In this document: positions 34,716-43,803 of the stretch, one piece after another
Layout of the letters: every line of letters begins with the position of its first letter
How positions within the stretch are numbered: position 1 is the stretch's first letter
Source: CAWJMD01 sp963700925
GTDB lineage: Bacteria > Actinomycetota > Actinomycetes > Actinomycetales > CAWJMD01
Direction of reading: 5' to 3'
Assembly (NCBI GenBank): GCA_963700925.1
Contig: OY969553.1
Coordinates: forward strand, 1,488,001 to 1,552,000
DNA length: 64,000 bases
Notes under the pieces: generated by a model
Told to the model about the DNA's origin: nothing
Seen by the model: the letters and a program-made list of their open reading frames with translations, nothing else
The model's database searches: none
Made by a program: the position numbers and the translations under genes

Positions 34716-35708
34716 CTAGCCGCTGCGCCGCGCTCGAGCGACCTCGTACAGCGCAACGCCCGCTGCCACACCGGCATTGAGCGACTCGGTGGCGGAGTCC
34801 ATCGGGATCGACACCACCTGGTCGCAGTTCTGGCGGACGAGCCGAGACAGCCCCTTGCCCTCCGACCCGACGACGAGCACGACTGCCCCGTCCGCCGAGG
34901 TGATCTCGGGCAGCAGCACGTCACCGCCCGCGTCGAGGCCGAGCACGAAGCAGCCCTGCTCCTTGAGCGACTCGAGCGCACGGTTCAGGTTCGTCACGCG
35001 AGCCACCGGTACGCGCGAGGCAGCGCCGGCCGACGTCTTCCACGCTGCCGCAGTCATTCCCGCGGCCCGGCGCTCGGGCACCACGACGCCGTGCCCTCCG
35101 AACGCCGCGACCGAGCGGACGACGGCACCGAGGTTGCGCGGGTCGGTGATGCCGTCGAGAACCACCAGCAGTGGCGCTGTCCCGGCCGCAGCGGCGCGGT
35201 CCAGCAGGTCGTCGAGGTCGGCGTAGTCGTACGGCGGAACCTGCAGGGCCAGGCCCTGGTGAATCGCGCCGTCAGTGAGCCGGTCGAGGTCGGTGCGGGA
35301 GACCTCGAGCAAGGGCATCTGCCGCTCCGACGCCAGCTTCAGCGACTCCTTCACCCGGTCGTCGGAGTCGACGCTGCTGGCGACGTAGAGCGCAGTCGCG
35401 GGAATGTCGGCACGCAGCGCCTCGACCACCGAGTTGCGGCCCGCCACGTACTCAGTGCTGGCCTTGCCACCACGGCCGGTAGGTCGGCGCGACCCGGGGG
35501 CAGGCCGGCCGCGCGAGCCGGACTTGGCTGCGTGCTTCTCGGCGAGACGCTTGCGCTGGTGCGCCTTGTGGTAGGTGCGGTCCTCGGCTTTCGGCGTCGG
35601 TCCCCGGCCCTCGAGGGCGCGCTTGCCCTGGCCACCCGAGCCCACGCTCGGCCCCTTCTTCGACGCGCCCTTGCGCACCGCTCCGCGTCGTGGGGAGTTG
35701 CCGGCCAT
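34716..35708 (-). CDS. rlmB: 23S rRNA 2'-O-methyltransferase RlmB
   Basis: A 330-residue SPOUT-class methyltransferase that modifies the ribose of G2251 in 23S rRNA. Residues 1-80 are a very basic, Gly/Arg/Lys-rich extension typical of actinobacterial RlmB. An RNA-binding substrate domain follows (YVAGRNSVVEALRA), then the catalytic knot with DPRNLGAVVRSVAAFG, GSEGKGLSRLV and IPMDSATESLN. The ATG overlaps the cysS stop (TGATG), so the two genes are co-translated. Longer in-frame starts would only invade cysS. Confidence 0.93.
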   Translation of the reverse strand: MAGNSPRRGAVRKGASKKGPSVGSGGQGKRALEGRGPTPKAEDRTYHKAHQRKRLAEKHAAKSGSRGRPAPGSRRPTGRGGKASTEYVAGRNSVVEALRADIPATALYVASSVDSDDRVKESLKLASERQMPLLEVSRTDLDRLTDGAIHQGLALQVPPYDYADLDDLLDRAAAAGTAPLLVVLDGITDPRNLGAVVRSVAAFGGHGVVVPERRAAGMTAAAWKTSAGAASRVPVARVTNLNRALESLKEQGCFVLGLDAGGDVLLPEITSADGAVVLVVGSEGKGLSRLVRQNCDQVVSIPMDSATESLNAGVAAGVALYEVARARRSG

Positions 35709-37207
35709 CAGGGGCCACCTTCCGTCTCGGGGGTCGGCGCGGCGTCTGCCGCGGCCGAGCTCAGTGACCACCGCGTGCCGTCGGGGCCGTCCTCGACGAG
35801 GATCCCCGCGCCCGTGAGCCGGTCGCGGATGGCGTCCGACGTGGCGAAGTCCTTGTCCTTGCGCGCTTCTGCGCGAGCGTCGAGCTCAGCGCGGACGAGG
35901 GCGTCGAGCGCGTCGGCCGCCCGGTCGTCGCCGGCCTTGCCGCCCGACCACACCGGGTCGAGGGGGTTGATGCCCAGCACGTCCGTCATCTCGAGAACCG
36001 AAGCGAGGGCGGACGAGGCATCGCCGTCGTCGCCGGCCGCGAGCGCAGTGTTGCCCGCTCGCACCGTCTCGTGCACCACCGCCAGCGCGGCCGAGACGTT
36101 GAGGTCGTCGTCCATGGCCGCCCGGAAGGCCTGTGGTAGCGCCTCGTACGAGCGCCGGGCTGCCGAGGCCGTCGCGCCGACCGCCTGCTGCGCACGGGCC
36201 ACGAAGCCCTCGATCCGCTCGACCGCGGCATCGGCCTCGCGGAGAGAGTCCTCGTGGTACTCGATGTTCGAGCGGTAGTGGGCGGCCCCCAGGTAGTACC
36301 GCAGGGCCAGCGGACGGACGCGCTGCAGCACCTCGGTCACCAGCAGCGAGTTGCCGAGCGACTTGCTCATCTTCTCGCCGCCGGTCGTCACCCAGCCGTT
36401 GTGAACCCAGTAGCGCGCGAAGCCGAAACCCGCTGCGTGAGACTGGGCCTGCTCGTTCTCATGGTGCGGGAACCGGAGGTCGATGCCGCCGCCGTGGATG
36501 TCGAACGTGTCGCCGAGATACCGGGCCGCCATCGCCGAGCACTCCAGGTGCCAGCCGGGACGGCCTCGCCCGAACGGGGTGGGCCACGAGGCCGACGCGG
36601 GCTCTTCGGGCTTGGTCGACTTCCAGAGCGCGAAGTCGCGAGGGTCGCGCTTGCCGCGCGGGTCGGCGTCGGCCGCCGGTTCCATGTCGTCCAGCCGCTG
36701 TCGCGTGAGCGATCCGTATCCCTGCAGCGAGCGGACGTCGAAGTACACGTCGGCGCTGTGGCTGCTGCCCTGGGTCGGCCGTCCCCCGACGCCGCGGTAC
36801 GCGTGACCGCGCTCGAAGAGGATCTGCATCAGCTCGACCATCTCGGTCACGTGCCCGGTGGCCCGCGGCTCGTACGTGGGTCGCCGGACTCCGAGCGCGT
36901 CGTAACCGGCGTTGAACGCCAGCTCGTGCGTGTAGGCCCACGCCCACCAGGGCACGCGCGCCTCTGCCGACTTCGCCAGCGTCTTGTCGTCGATGTCGGT
37001 GACGTTGCGCACGAACGTCACGTCGTAGCCGTGGCCTGCCTCGAGCCAGCGCCACAGCACGTCGAAGGCCACGCCGGACCGCATGTGCCCGATGTGCGGC
37101 GGCGCCTGGACGGTGGCCCCACACAGGTACACACCGGCGCGACCCTCGACCAGCGGCACGAAGTCTCGTACCGAGGCGGTAGCGGTGTCGTACAGGCGCA
37201 GTGTCAC
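35708..37207 (-). CDS. cysS: cysteinyl-tRNA synthetase
   Basis: A class I aminoacyl-tRNA synthetase of 499 residues that charges tRNA-Cys. The HIGH motif appears as PPHIGHMRSG (about 36-45), the zinc ligand Cys in YLCGATVQ and the KMSKS loop as EKMSKSLGN. The C-terminal DALR region follows. A GTG start (GTG ACA CTG) gives the usual MTLRLYDTA. MshC, the mycothiol ligase, is a related protein, but the full C-terminal tRNA-binding part and the position before rlmB identify this as CysS. Confidence 0.95.
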   Translation of the reverse strand: MTLRLYDTATASVRDFVPLVEGRAGVYLCGATVQAPPHIGHMRSGVAFDVLWRWLEAGHGYDVTFVRNVTDIDDKTLAKSAEARVPWWAWAYTHELAFNAGYDALGVRRPTYEPRATGHVTEMVELMQILFERGHAYRGVGGRPTQGSSHSADVYFDVRSLQGYGSLTRQRLDDMEPAADADPRGKRDPRDFALWKSTKPEEPASASWPTPFGRGRPGWHLECSAMAARYLGDTFDIHGGGIDLRFPHHENEQAQSHAAGFGFARYWVHNGWVTTGGEKMSKSLGNSLLVTEVLQRVRPLALRYYLGAAHYRSNIEYHEDSLREADAAVERIEGFVARAQQAVGATASAARRSYEALPQAFRAAMDDDLNVSAALAVVHETVRAGNTALAAGDDGDASSALASVLEMTDVLGINPLDPVWSGGKAGDDRAADALDALVRAELDARAEARKDKDFATSDAIRDRLTGAGILVEDGPDGTRWSLSSAAADAAPTPETEGGP

Positions 37208-37375
37208 CGCGACAGGCTACCGGGATGCAGTCCGGCCCAGGGTCGGCTCAGGGGTGGGTCAGGGTCGTCCCCCATATCGGGCCATAACCCTGCGCACATA
37301 GCGTCGCGGAGGCAGCAGACTGAGACTGAGACCAGCAGCGCGAGCACGACGAGCACACGAGCAGAGGGTGGACCC

Positions 37376-38167
37376 GTGACAGAGCAGGCCAGCACCGTAG
37401 AGGCCCGGCACGACCGGGCCGGGGACGGCAGCAGCCGCGGCGCGTCCCCCGCCGCGCAGGCGATCGACATCACCCGCGTCTACGGGCGCGGCGACGCGAC
37501 GGTGCGCGCGCTGGACGGAGTGAGCCTGAGCTTCGAGCGGGGAGGCTTCACCGCGATCATGGGGCCGTCGGGATCCGGCAAGTCGACGCTGATGCACTGC
37601 CTTGCCGGCCTCGACCAGGTGACGAGCGGTTCGGTGCGGATCGGTGACGTCGAGCTGAACGGGTTGTCCGACAAGGCGATGACCCGCCTCCGCCGCGACC
37701 GGCTCGGCTTCGTGTTCCAGTCGTTCAACCTGGTGCCGACCCTCACGGCCATCGAGAACATCCGGCTTCCGCTCGACATCGCCGGCCGCCGTCCCGACGC
37801 CGCCTGGCTCGACAACATCATCGACACGCTGGGCCTGCGTGACCGGCTGGCACACCGCCCGTCCGAGCTCTCGGGAGGCCAGCAGCAGCGGGTCGCCTGC
37901 GCGCGTGCCCTTGCCAGCCAGCCCGAGGTGATCTTCGCCGACGAGCCCACCGGAAACCTCGACTCGCGTTCCGGCGGTGAGGTTCTCGGCATCCTGCGGG
38001 CCAGCGTCGACGAGCTCGGCCAGACGGTCGTCATCGTCACGCACGACCCCCGCGCGGCCTCGACGGCCGACCGCGTGGTCTTCCTTGCCGACGGGCGCGT
38101 CGCCGGCGAGATGAACGGCCCGACCGCGGAGTCAGTGCTCGACGCCATGAAGTCGATGGAGGGCTGA
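37376..38167 (+). CDS. MacB/LolD-type ABC transporter ATP-binding protein
   Basis: A 263-residue ATPase with Walker A GPSGSGKST, Q-loop FVFQSFNLVPTLTA, signature LSGGQQQRVACARAL and Walker B VIFADEPTGNLDS followed by the VTHD switch. The GTG start follows GAGGGTGG. It precedes an FtsX-type permease gene by one base and is its energy source. Such mechanotransmission ABC systems expel substrates from the envelope, extract lipoproteins or control cell-wall enzymes. The substrate here is not evident. The long open frame before the start is antisense to cysS and is not coding. Confidence 0.93.
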   Translation: MTEQASTVEARHDRAGDGSSRGASPAAQAIDITRVYGRGDATVRALDGVSLSFERGGFTAIMGPSGSGKSTLMHCLAGLDQVTSGSVRIGDVELNGLSDKAMTRLRRDRLGFVFQSFNLVPTLTAIENIRLPLDIAGRRPDAAWLDNIIDTLGLRDRLAHRPSELSGGQQQRVACARALASQPEVIFADEPTGNLDSRSGGEVLGILRASVDELGQTVVIVTHDPRAASTADRVVFLADGRVAGEMNGPTAESVLDAMKSMEG

Positions 38168-38168
38168 C

Positions 38169-40682
38169 ATGTCAGCCATGCGCAAGGTCGCCATGCGCGG
38201 CCTGGCGGCCCACAAGGTGCGGTTCAGCCTCACCGTTCTCTCGGTGGTGCTCGGAACCGCTTTCATTGCAGCCTCTTTCATCTTCACCCAGATGCTGGGG
38301 CGCAGCTTCGACGACATCGTCGAGCTCTCCAGCGACGGAGTGGCGACCCAGGTGGTGCCGTCCGACGAGCTCAGCGCCGGTGTGCCGCTCGACCTGGTCG
38401 ACGCGGTGGCCGCGGTCGACGGCGTGCGAGCCGTCGAGCCGAGCATGGGAGGAATGCTCACGCTGGTCGGGGCGGACGGCAAGGCAGTCGGAAGCGGGGG
38501 CGCCCCGTCGGTCGGATTCGGCTGGGTCGAAGGGCCCGAAGCGGTCAGCGACGCGGGCCAGATCACCGACGGGCGCGAGCCACGTGCCGACGACGAGGTC
38601 ATCATCAACGTCTCCGCCGCCGAGAAGGCAGGCCTGGAGGTCGGCGACGCCACCCAGGTCATCCTGCTCAACGGTGGGCCGCAAGACGTCGACGTCGTCG
38701 GCGTCTACGACACCGATGTCGCAGGGCTCGGCGGGTTCATCGGGATCGGCTTCACCCCGGATCAGGCCAAGACCCTCTTCACGGACGGCGTGCACGCGAG
38801 CGACTTCCTGGTGGCGTCAGACGCTGGCGTGGACGAGAACGAGCTGACCCAGGCCATCGCCGCCGTCCTGCCCGAGGACGTTGAGGCCCGAACCGGGTCC
38901 GAGCTGCGCGAGGAGAGCAAGAGCGAGTTCCAGCAGGCGCTGACCTTCATCAACGCCTTCCTGACCGCGTTCGGCGTGATCGCACTGATCGTCGGGTCCT
39001 TCATCATCGCCAACACGTTCTCGATGGTGGTGGCGCAACGATCGCGCGAGATGGCCCTGCTGCGTGCCGTCGGCGCCAGCCGCGGTCAGGTCACCCGTTC
39101 GGTCACCGCCGAGGCGTTCGTGGTCGGACTCTTCGGGTCGGGCATCGGCCTGCTGGCGGGCCTCGGCCTCTCGTGGGCGCTGACGCAGCTCCTGTCTGCC
39201 CTGGGATCGGGCATCCCGGTGTCGGGCCAGCGGCTCAGCACCACCACGGTCCTCGTCACGCTCGGGGTCGGGGTCGGAGTCACGCTCCTGGCGGCGATGC
39301 TTCCCGCACGGCGGGCCGGCCGGGTCGCGCCGGTCGAGGCGATGCGCGGAGAGTTCGCCACCCCGAGCAGCGACCACACGTTGCGCCTGGTGCTCGGGTT
39401 CTTCACGGCTGCGGCCGGGGCCATTGCCACGGCGACCGGCTCGGCCAGCGACAGCACGGTCTGGCTGGGTGGAGGCTTCCTCGGCATCGGTGCCGCCGTG
39501 GTGCTGATGTCACCGCTGGTCGCACCAGCCGTGTTCAAGGTCATCGGGCCCGTGCTCGCGCGTCCGTTCGGATCGATCGGACGCATGGCCCAGGGCAACG
39601 CGTCCAGGAACCCGCGCCGGACCGCTGCCACTGCCCTGTCCCTCGCACTCGGCCTGGCTCTGGTCACCGTGTTCTCGATCGTCGGCGCCTCGGCGAAGGC
39701 GAGTCTGACGCAGGTCGCCACCTCGGGCATGAAGTGGGACTACGTCGTCAGCGGGCCGCAGGGGATGCCGATCCCAGCCGGGGTCACCTCGGCGGTCGAG
39801 GACGTGGGTGCCGTCGACGAGGTCGTCACGATGAGCGGCCTCCCGGTCATGGTCCAGGGTGAGGTCACCTACGGCCTGGCGATGTCGGGGCAGCTCGACC
39901 GCGTCGCCGACCTCCAGGTGCTCGAAGGCACGGCAGACCTCGGCGACGGCACCATGCTGACGACGCAGGACAGCGCGACAGAGTTCGGGTGGGCGGTTGG
40001 CGACGTCGTGACGCTCGAGTCGCCCGGCCAGGGAGCCGTCGACGTGACGGTGGCCGGCGTCTACGACAGCGAGTACTTCTCACCGTGGCTGGTCAACGGG
40101 ACGACCCTCGAGGCCCTGGTCGCCGAGGAGAACCGGATGAGCTTCCAGGCCTTCGTCGTGGGCGAGGAGGGAGTCAGCTCGAGCAGCCTGCAGGCCGACC
40201 TCGAGGAGGCCGTGGCGCCGTTCCTGACCACGAGCGTCGACGACCGGGAGGCCTTCACGGCGATGCTGACCCAGCAGGTCGACATCATGCTCGGGATCCT
40301 CTACGGGCTGCTGGCGCTCGCCGTGATCATCTCGATCCTCGGCATCGTGAACACTCTCGGCCTGTCGGTGGTGGAGCGCCGGCGCGAGATCGGGATGCTG
40401 CGGGCGGTCGGCATGCTGCGGAGCCAGGTGCGCAAGGCCATCTACGTCGAGTCAGTTCTGATCTCGGTCTACGGGGCCATGATCGGGCTCGCCCTCGGGC
40501 TCGGCTTCGGGTACCTGTTCGTCAAGAGCCTGGCGGACGACGGGCTGGACATCACCGTCGTGCCCTGGGGCCAGGCGCTGCTCTTCCTGGTGATCGCGGC
40601 CGTCGTCGGTGTGCTGGCGGCACTGTGGCCGGGGCACCGGGCAGCGCGCACCCGTCCGCTGGAGGCCATCGCGGCCGAGTGA
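38169..40682 (+). CDS. FtsX/MacB-type ABC permease with duplicated core
   Basis: An 837-residue permease. Helix 1 near residue 25 is followed by a MacB-like extracytoplasmic domain and an FtsX core (about 260-400, SREMALLRAVGASRGQV and VEAMRGE). Two further helices, then a second unit: a helix near 490, another extracytoplasmic domain and an FtsX core (about 700-837, RREIGMLRAVGMLRSQV, RPLEAIAAE). The total is about ten helices. It partners the ATPase gene upstream. The duplicated layout is common in actinobacterial DUF214-type permeases. Confidence 0.92.
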   Translation: MSAMRKVAMRGLAAHKVRFSLTVLSVVLGTAFIAASFIFTQMLGRSFDDIVELSSDGVATQVVPSDELSAGVPLDLVDAVAAVDGVRAVEPSMGGMLTLVGADGKAVGSGGAPSVGFGWVEGPEAVSDAGQITDGREPRADDEVIINVSAAEKAGLEVGDATQVILLNGGPQDVDVVGVYDTDVAGLGGFIGIGFTPDQAKTLFTDGVHASDFLVASDAGVDENELTQAIAAVLPEDVEARTGSELREESKSEFQQALTFINAFLTAFGVIALIVGSFIIANTFSMVVAQRSREMALLRAVGASRGQVTRSVTAEAFVVGLFGSGIGLLAGLGLSWALTQLLSALGSGIPVSGQRLSTTTVLVTLGVGVGVTLLAAMLPARRAGRVAPVEAMRGEFATPSSDHTLRLVLGFFTAAAGAIATATGSASDSTVWLGGGFLGIGAAVVLMSPLVAPAVFKVIGPVLARPFGSIGRMAQGNASRNPRRTAATALSLALGLALVTVFSIVGASAKASLTQVATSGMKWDYVVSGPQGMPIPAGVTSAVEDVGAVDEVVTMSGLPVMVQGEVTYGLAMSGQLDRVADLQVLEGTADLGDGTMLTTQDSATEFGWAVGDVVTLESPGQGAVDVTVAGVYDSEYFSPWLVNGTTLEALVAEENRMSFQAFVVGEEGVSSSSLQADLEEAVAPFLTTSVDDREAFTAMLTQQVDIMLGILYGLLALAVIISILGIVNTLGLSVVERRREIGMLRAVGMLRSQVRKAIYVESVLISVYGAMIGLALGLGFGYLFVKSLADDGLDITVVPWGQALLFLVIAAVVGVLAALWPGHRAARTRPLEAIAAE

Positions 40683-40748
40683 GCGGCGCCGTCGAGGGTG
40701 CGCATAGGGTCGGGGCCTGTCCCTGATCCTCACCCTTGGAGGCCCTCT

Positions 40749-41867
40749 GTGCCACAGACCGTCAAGGGCGTCGTCGCCCGTAGCAAGGGCGCCCCGGTCG
40801 AGCTGACCGACGTCATCGTCCCCGATCCCGGTCCTGGCGAGGCGGTGGTCGCGGTGCAGGCGTGCGGCGTGTGCCACACCGACCTGCACTACCGAGAAGG
40901 GGGCATCAACGACGACTTCCCGTTCCTGCTCGGACACGAGGCAGCAGGGCTGGTCGAGCAGGTCGGCGAGGGGGTCACCGATGTCGCACCGGGTGACTTC
41001 GTGGTGCTCAACTGGCGCGCCGTCTGCGGCATGTGCCGCGCCTGCCTGAAGGGCCGGCCCTGGTACTGCTTCAACACCCACAACGCGACTCAGAAGATGA
41101 CGCTGGCCGACGGCACGGAGCTGTCGCCCGCGCTCGGCATCGGCGCCTTCGCGGAGAAGACGCTCGTGCATGCGGGCCAGTGCACCAAGGTCGACCCCGC
41201 GGCCTCGGCCGCGGCGGTCGGGCTGCTCGGGTGCGGGGTGATGGCCGGCTTCGGTGCCGCGGTCAACACCGGTGGCGTCGGACGGGGTGACTCGGTCGCC
41301 GTGATCGGTTGTGGCGGAGTGGGTAACGCCGCGGTCGCCGGGGCCCGCATCGCCGGCGCCACCACGATCATCGCGATCGACATCGACGACCGGAAGCTGG
41401 AGTGGGCGAAGGAGCTCGGGGCCACCCACACCGTCAACTCGAGCGACGTCGACGACCCCGTCGAGACCGTTCGCGAGCTCACCGGTGGCCACGGCGCCGA
41501 CGTCGTGATCGAGGCGGTCGGGCGGCCCGAGACCTACCGGCAGGCGTTCTTCATGCGCGACCTGGCCGGCACCGTCGTGCTGGTGGGCGTGCCGACCCCC
41601 GACATGACCATCGAGCTGCCCCTGATCGAGGTCTTCGGACGGGGCGGCGCCCTCAAGTCGTCGTGGTACGGAGACTGCCTGCCCTCGCGGGACTTCCCGA
41701 TGCTGGTCGACCTCTACCTGCAGGGCCGGTTCGACCTGGACATGTTCGTCTCGGAGAAGATCGCCCTCGACGAGGTGGAGGCTGCCTTCGAGAAGATGCA
41801 CCGGGGTGAGGTGCTCAGATCTGTCGTCGAGTTCGAAACCGCTGCGGCAGAGGGAAACCGGGCATGA
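40749..41867 (+). CDS. mscR: S-(hydroxymethyl)mycothiol dehydrogenase-like zinc alcohol dehydrogenase
   Basis: A 372-residue medium-chain alcohol dehydrogenase. By family MscR oxidises the mycothiol-formaldehyde adduct with NAD and can reduce S-nitrosomycothiol. Catalytic zinc ligands lie in ACGVCHTDLH and GHEAAG, structural zinc ligands in CGMCRACLKGRPWYC, and the dinucleotide site is IGCGGVGNAAVAGAR. The GTG start gives MPQTVKGVVAR, the normal N-terminus. The next gene overlaps by ATGA and encodes a metallo-hydrolase, the same pair as Rv2259-Rv2260 in M. tuberculosis. mshA in this window shows that mycothiol is made. Confidence 0.9.
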   Translation: MPQTVKGVVARSKGAPVELTDVIVPDPGPGEAVVAVQACGVCHTDLHYREGGINDDFPFLLGHEAAGLVEQVGEGVTDVAPGDFVVLNWRAVCGMCRACLKGRPWYCFNTHNATQKMTLADGTELSPALGIGAFAEKTLVHAGQCTKVDPAASAAAVGLLGCGVMAGFGAAVNTGGVGRGDSVAVIGCGGVGNAAVAGARIAGATTIIAIDIDDRKLEWAKELGATHTVNSSDVDDPVETVRELTGGHGADVVIEAVGRPETYRQAFFMRDLAGTVVLVGVPTPDMTIELPLIEVFGRGGALKSSWYGDCLPSRDFPMLVDLYLQGRFDLDMFVSEKIALDEVEAAFEKMHRGEVLRSVVEFETAAAEGNRA

Positions 41868-42493
41868 GCGCACGCATCGACCAGGTCGTGACCTCGGGTC
41901 ACTTCACGCTGGACGGCAGCTCGTGGGACGTCGACAACAACGTCTGGGTCGTCGGCAACGACACGGAGTGCGTAGTCATCGACGCGGCTCACGACGCCGC
42001 GAAGATCCTTGCGGCAGTGGGGGATCGGAGACTGTTGGCGGTCCTGTGCACGCACGCCCACAACGACCACATCAACGCGGTGAGCGGGCTGTGGGACGCG
42101 ACCAAGGCGCCGTCCGCGCTGCACCCGGACGACCGCGTGCTGTGGGACCAGGTGTACCCGGAACCGGCCCCCGACCGGGACCTCGAGGACGGCGACGTGA
42201 TCCACGTGGCCGGCATCGACCTGCACGTGCTGCACACGCCCGGCCACTCGCCTGGAGCTGTCTGCTTCTACGCGCCCGCGCTGAGCACCGTGTTCTCCGG
42301 TGACACGCTGTTCAACGGCGGCCCGGGCGCAACGGGCCGCTCGTACAGCGACTTCGACACGATCATCGCCTCGATTCGCGACACGCTGCTCGCGCTGCCG
42401 CCGCAGACCCGCGTGCTGACCGGCCATGGTGAGCCGACGACGATCGGCGACGAGGCCCCGCACCTGCACGAGTGGGTCGACCGGGGGCACTAA
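41864..42493 (+). CDS. metallo-beta-lactamase fold hydrolase of the MscR operon
   Basis: A 209-residue hydrolase of the glyoxalase II-like group. The metal-binding motif is THAHNDH (about 63-69), followed by HTPGHSPGAV, SGDTLF and the final GHGEPT, a complete set of ligands. It is coupled to mscR by ATGA. Hydrolysis of S-formylmycothiol, the product of MscR, would complete formaldehyde detoxification; this is inference from context and paralogy with glyoxalase II. Confidence 0.9.
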   Translation: MSARIDQVVTSGHFTLDGSSWDVDNNVWVVGNDTECVVIDAAHDAAKILAAVGDRRLLAVLCTHAHNDHINAVSGLWDATKAPSALHPDDRVLWDQVYPEPAPDRDLEDGDVIHVAGIDLHVLHTPGHSPGAVCFYAPALSTVFSGDTLFNGGPGATGRSYSDFDTIIASIRDTLLALPPQTRVLTGHGEPTTIGDEAPHLHEWVDRGH

Positions 42494-42753
42494 GTCGACC
42501 AGGAGGGCGGCGCGACCTGACCCGGCCGAGCTGACTTGCCTGGATCCACCGCTCGCGCGCAGAGTCATCGTGTCCGGTGCCGGCCGGATCGACACCCGCC
42601 GGTTCTACGCCGCCCTCGAGGCCCGAGCGGCTGCGACGGCCGAGTCCAGCCCAGCCGCCCGCCCTGTGACTCGTCCAGCCCACACGAATGTCGCCCGTCT
42701 GCGTGGGCTGCACGAGCGAGCCACACAGACCATGTGGGTAGGAGGAGCAAGGG
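42494..42753. other. intergenic region without a recognised gene
   Basis: These 260 bases lie between two convergent genes. Open frames exist on both strands but have no ribosome-binding site and no familiar sequence. No clear hairpin terminator was recognised. Confidence 0.5.
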
Positions 42754-43803
42754 TCAGGTGCGCGGCCGAATCCGTCCCACCGCGGCGCCGATCCAGCTGA
42801 CCAGGCAGCCGACGAGCAGGGCACCGCCTGCCAGCACGGCAGCCATCACGCGTGGGTACGGTTCGGGCGACCACGCCATCACCAGGATGGCCAGGCCCGC
42901 CACCGCCACGCACCCGAACCAGATCGACGCCACCCACGAGGCTCGCAGCACGCGCCACAGGGCACGGCGAAGGTCACCGCCGAGTGCGACCACAGTCCGC
43001 CTCGTCCACCAGACCAGGATTCCAAACCCTAAGAGCCACAGCACGATTGCCGGGACGACGAACCCCCGGGTCTCACCGGCCAACGCCACCGGAAGCCGCT
43101 CCGCGATCCACAGGATCCAGAACCCGACGTGCGTGCGCTGCAGCCACTTCAAGACCAGCACGTCGAGGTTGCGACGGGCGACGGTCTGGCGCGGGTCGGC
43201 GACTGCGGTGTCGACGAAGCTGCGGGCCGCCTCGTGCATCGAGCCCTGAGCCAGGCGCACCACGCCCAGGTCATGCCGGGCCTGCACGTGTTGCGGATCG
43301 AGGCGCAGCGCCTCCAGGAAGGCGCGCTCCGCAACGTCACGGCGCTTCGCCGTCAGAGCGACCGAACCCATCGTGGCGTGCGTGTCCGGGTCGAGCGGGG
43401 CGAGATCGACCGCGCGCCGGGCCGCCTCCCATGCCAACGCGCCCTGGCCCTTCATGTCGTCCGCGACGGAGGCCACCTGCAGGTGCGTGGCGTGGTTCGA
43501 CGGGTCCAGCCGCACAGCGTGCTGCGCAGCGGCCAGTGCCTCCGGTCGGCGCTTGAGGCCTGCCAAGGCGCAGCTGACCAGGATGTGCCCCCACGTCGAG
43601 TCGGGCCAGTCACGCACCACGCGACCGGCGGCGTCGAGCGCCTTCTGGAACTCCGCCAGGCCCAGGTGCGCCCTCGAGATGAGGCCCCACGTCATGACGT
43701 CGTGCGGGTCGGTCGCGACGGCAGTGTGCAGCAACCGCAAGGCATCCGACTCGCGACCGGCGTTCAGCAGCAGCCGGGCGCGCTCGTGGACCGCGTCGCT
43801 CAC
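42754..43803 (-). CDS. TPR protein with C-terminal membrane helices
   Basis: A 349-residue protein. Five to six tetratricopeptide units fill residues 1-215 (ARLLLNAGRESDALRLLHTA, RAHLGLAEFQKALDAAGRVV and so on). Four hydrophobic helices follow (about 225-340), among them IVLWLLGFGILVWW and VAGLAILVMAW. The TPR part is thus cytoplasmic and membrane-tethered. The GTG start overlaps the stop of the AAA ATPase gene by GTGA, so the two products should form a complex, the TPR protein probably acting as adaptor. Confidence 0.87.
   Translation of the reverse strand: MSDAVHERARLLLNAGRESDALRLLHTAVATDPHDVMTWGLISRAHLGLAEFQKALDAAGRVVRDWPDSTWGHILVSCALAGLKRRPEALAAAQHAVRLDPSNHATHLQVASVADDMKGQGALAWEAARRAVDLAPLDPDTHATMGSVALTAKRRDVAERAFLEALRLDPQHVQARHDLGVVRLAQGSMHEAARSFVDTAVADPRQTVARRNLDVLVLKWLQRTHVGFWILWIAERLPVALAGETRGFVVPAIVLWLLGFGILVWWTRRTVVALGGDLRRALWRVLRASWVASIWFGCVAVAGLAILVMAWSPEPYPRVMAAVLAGGALLVGCLVSWIGAAVGRIRPRT

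Noticed and set aside
36254..37375. In-frame extension upstream of the MacB-type ATPase
   Set aside because: It is antisense to cysS; a GTG with GAGGGTGG at 37376 gives the normal protein start.
40452..41873. 473-codon minus-strand frame across the FtsX and mscR genes
   Set aside because: It covers two unrelated, well-supported genes and shows no domain.
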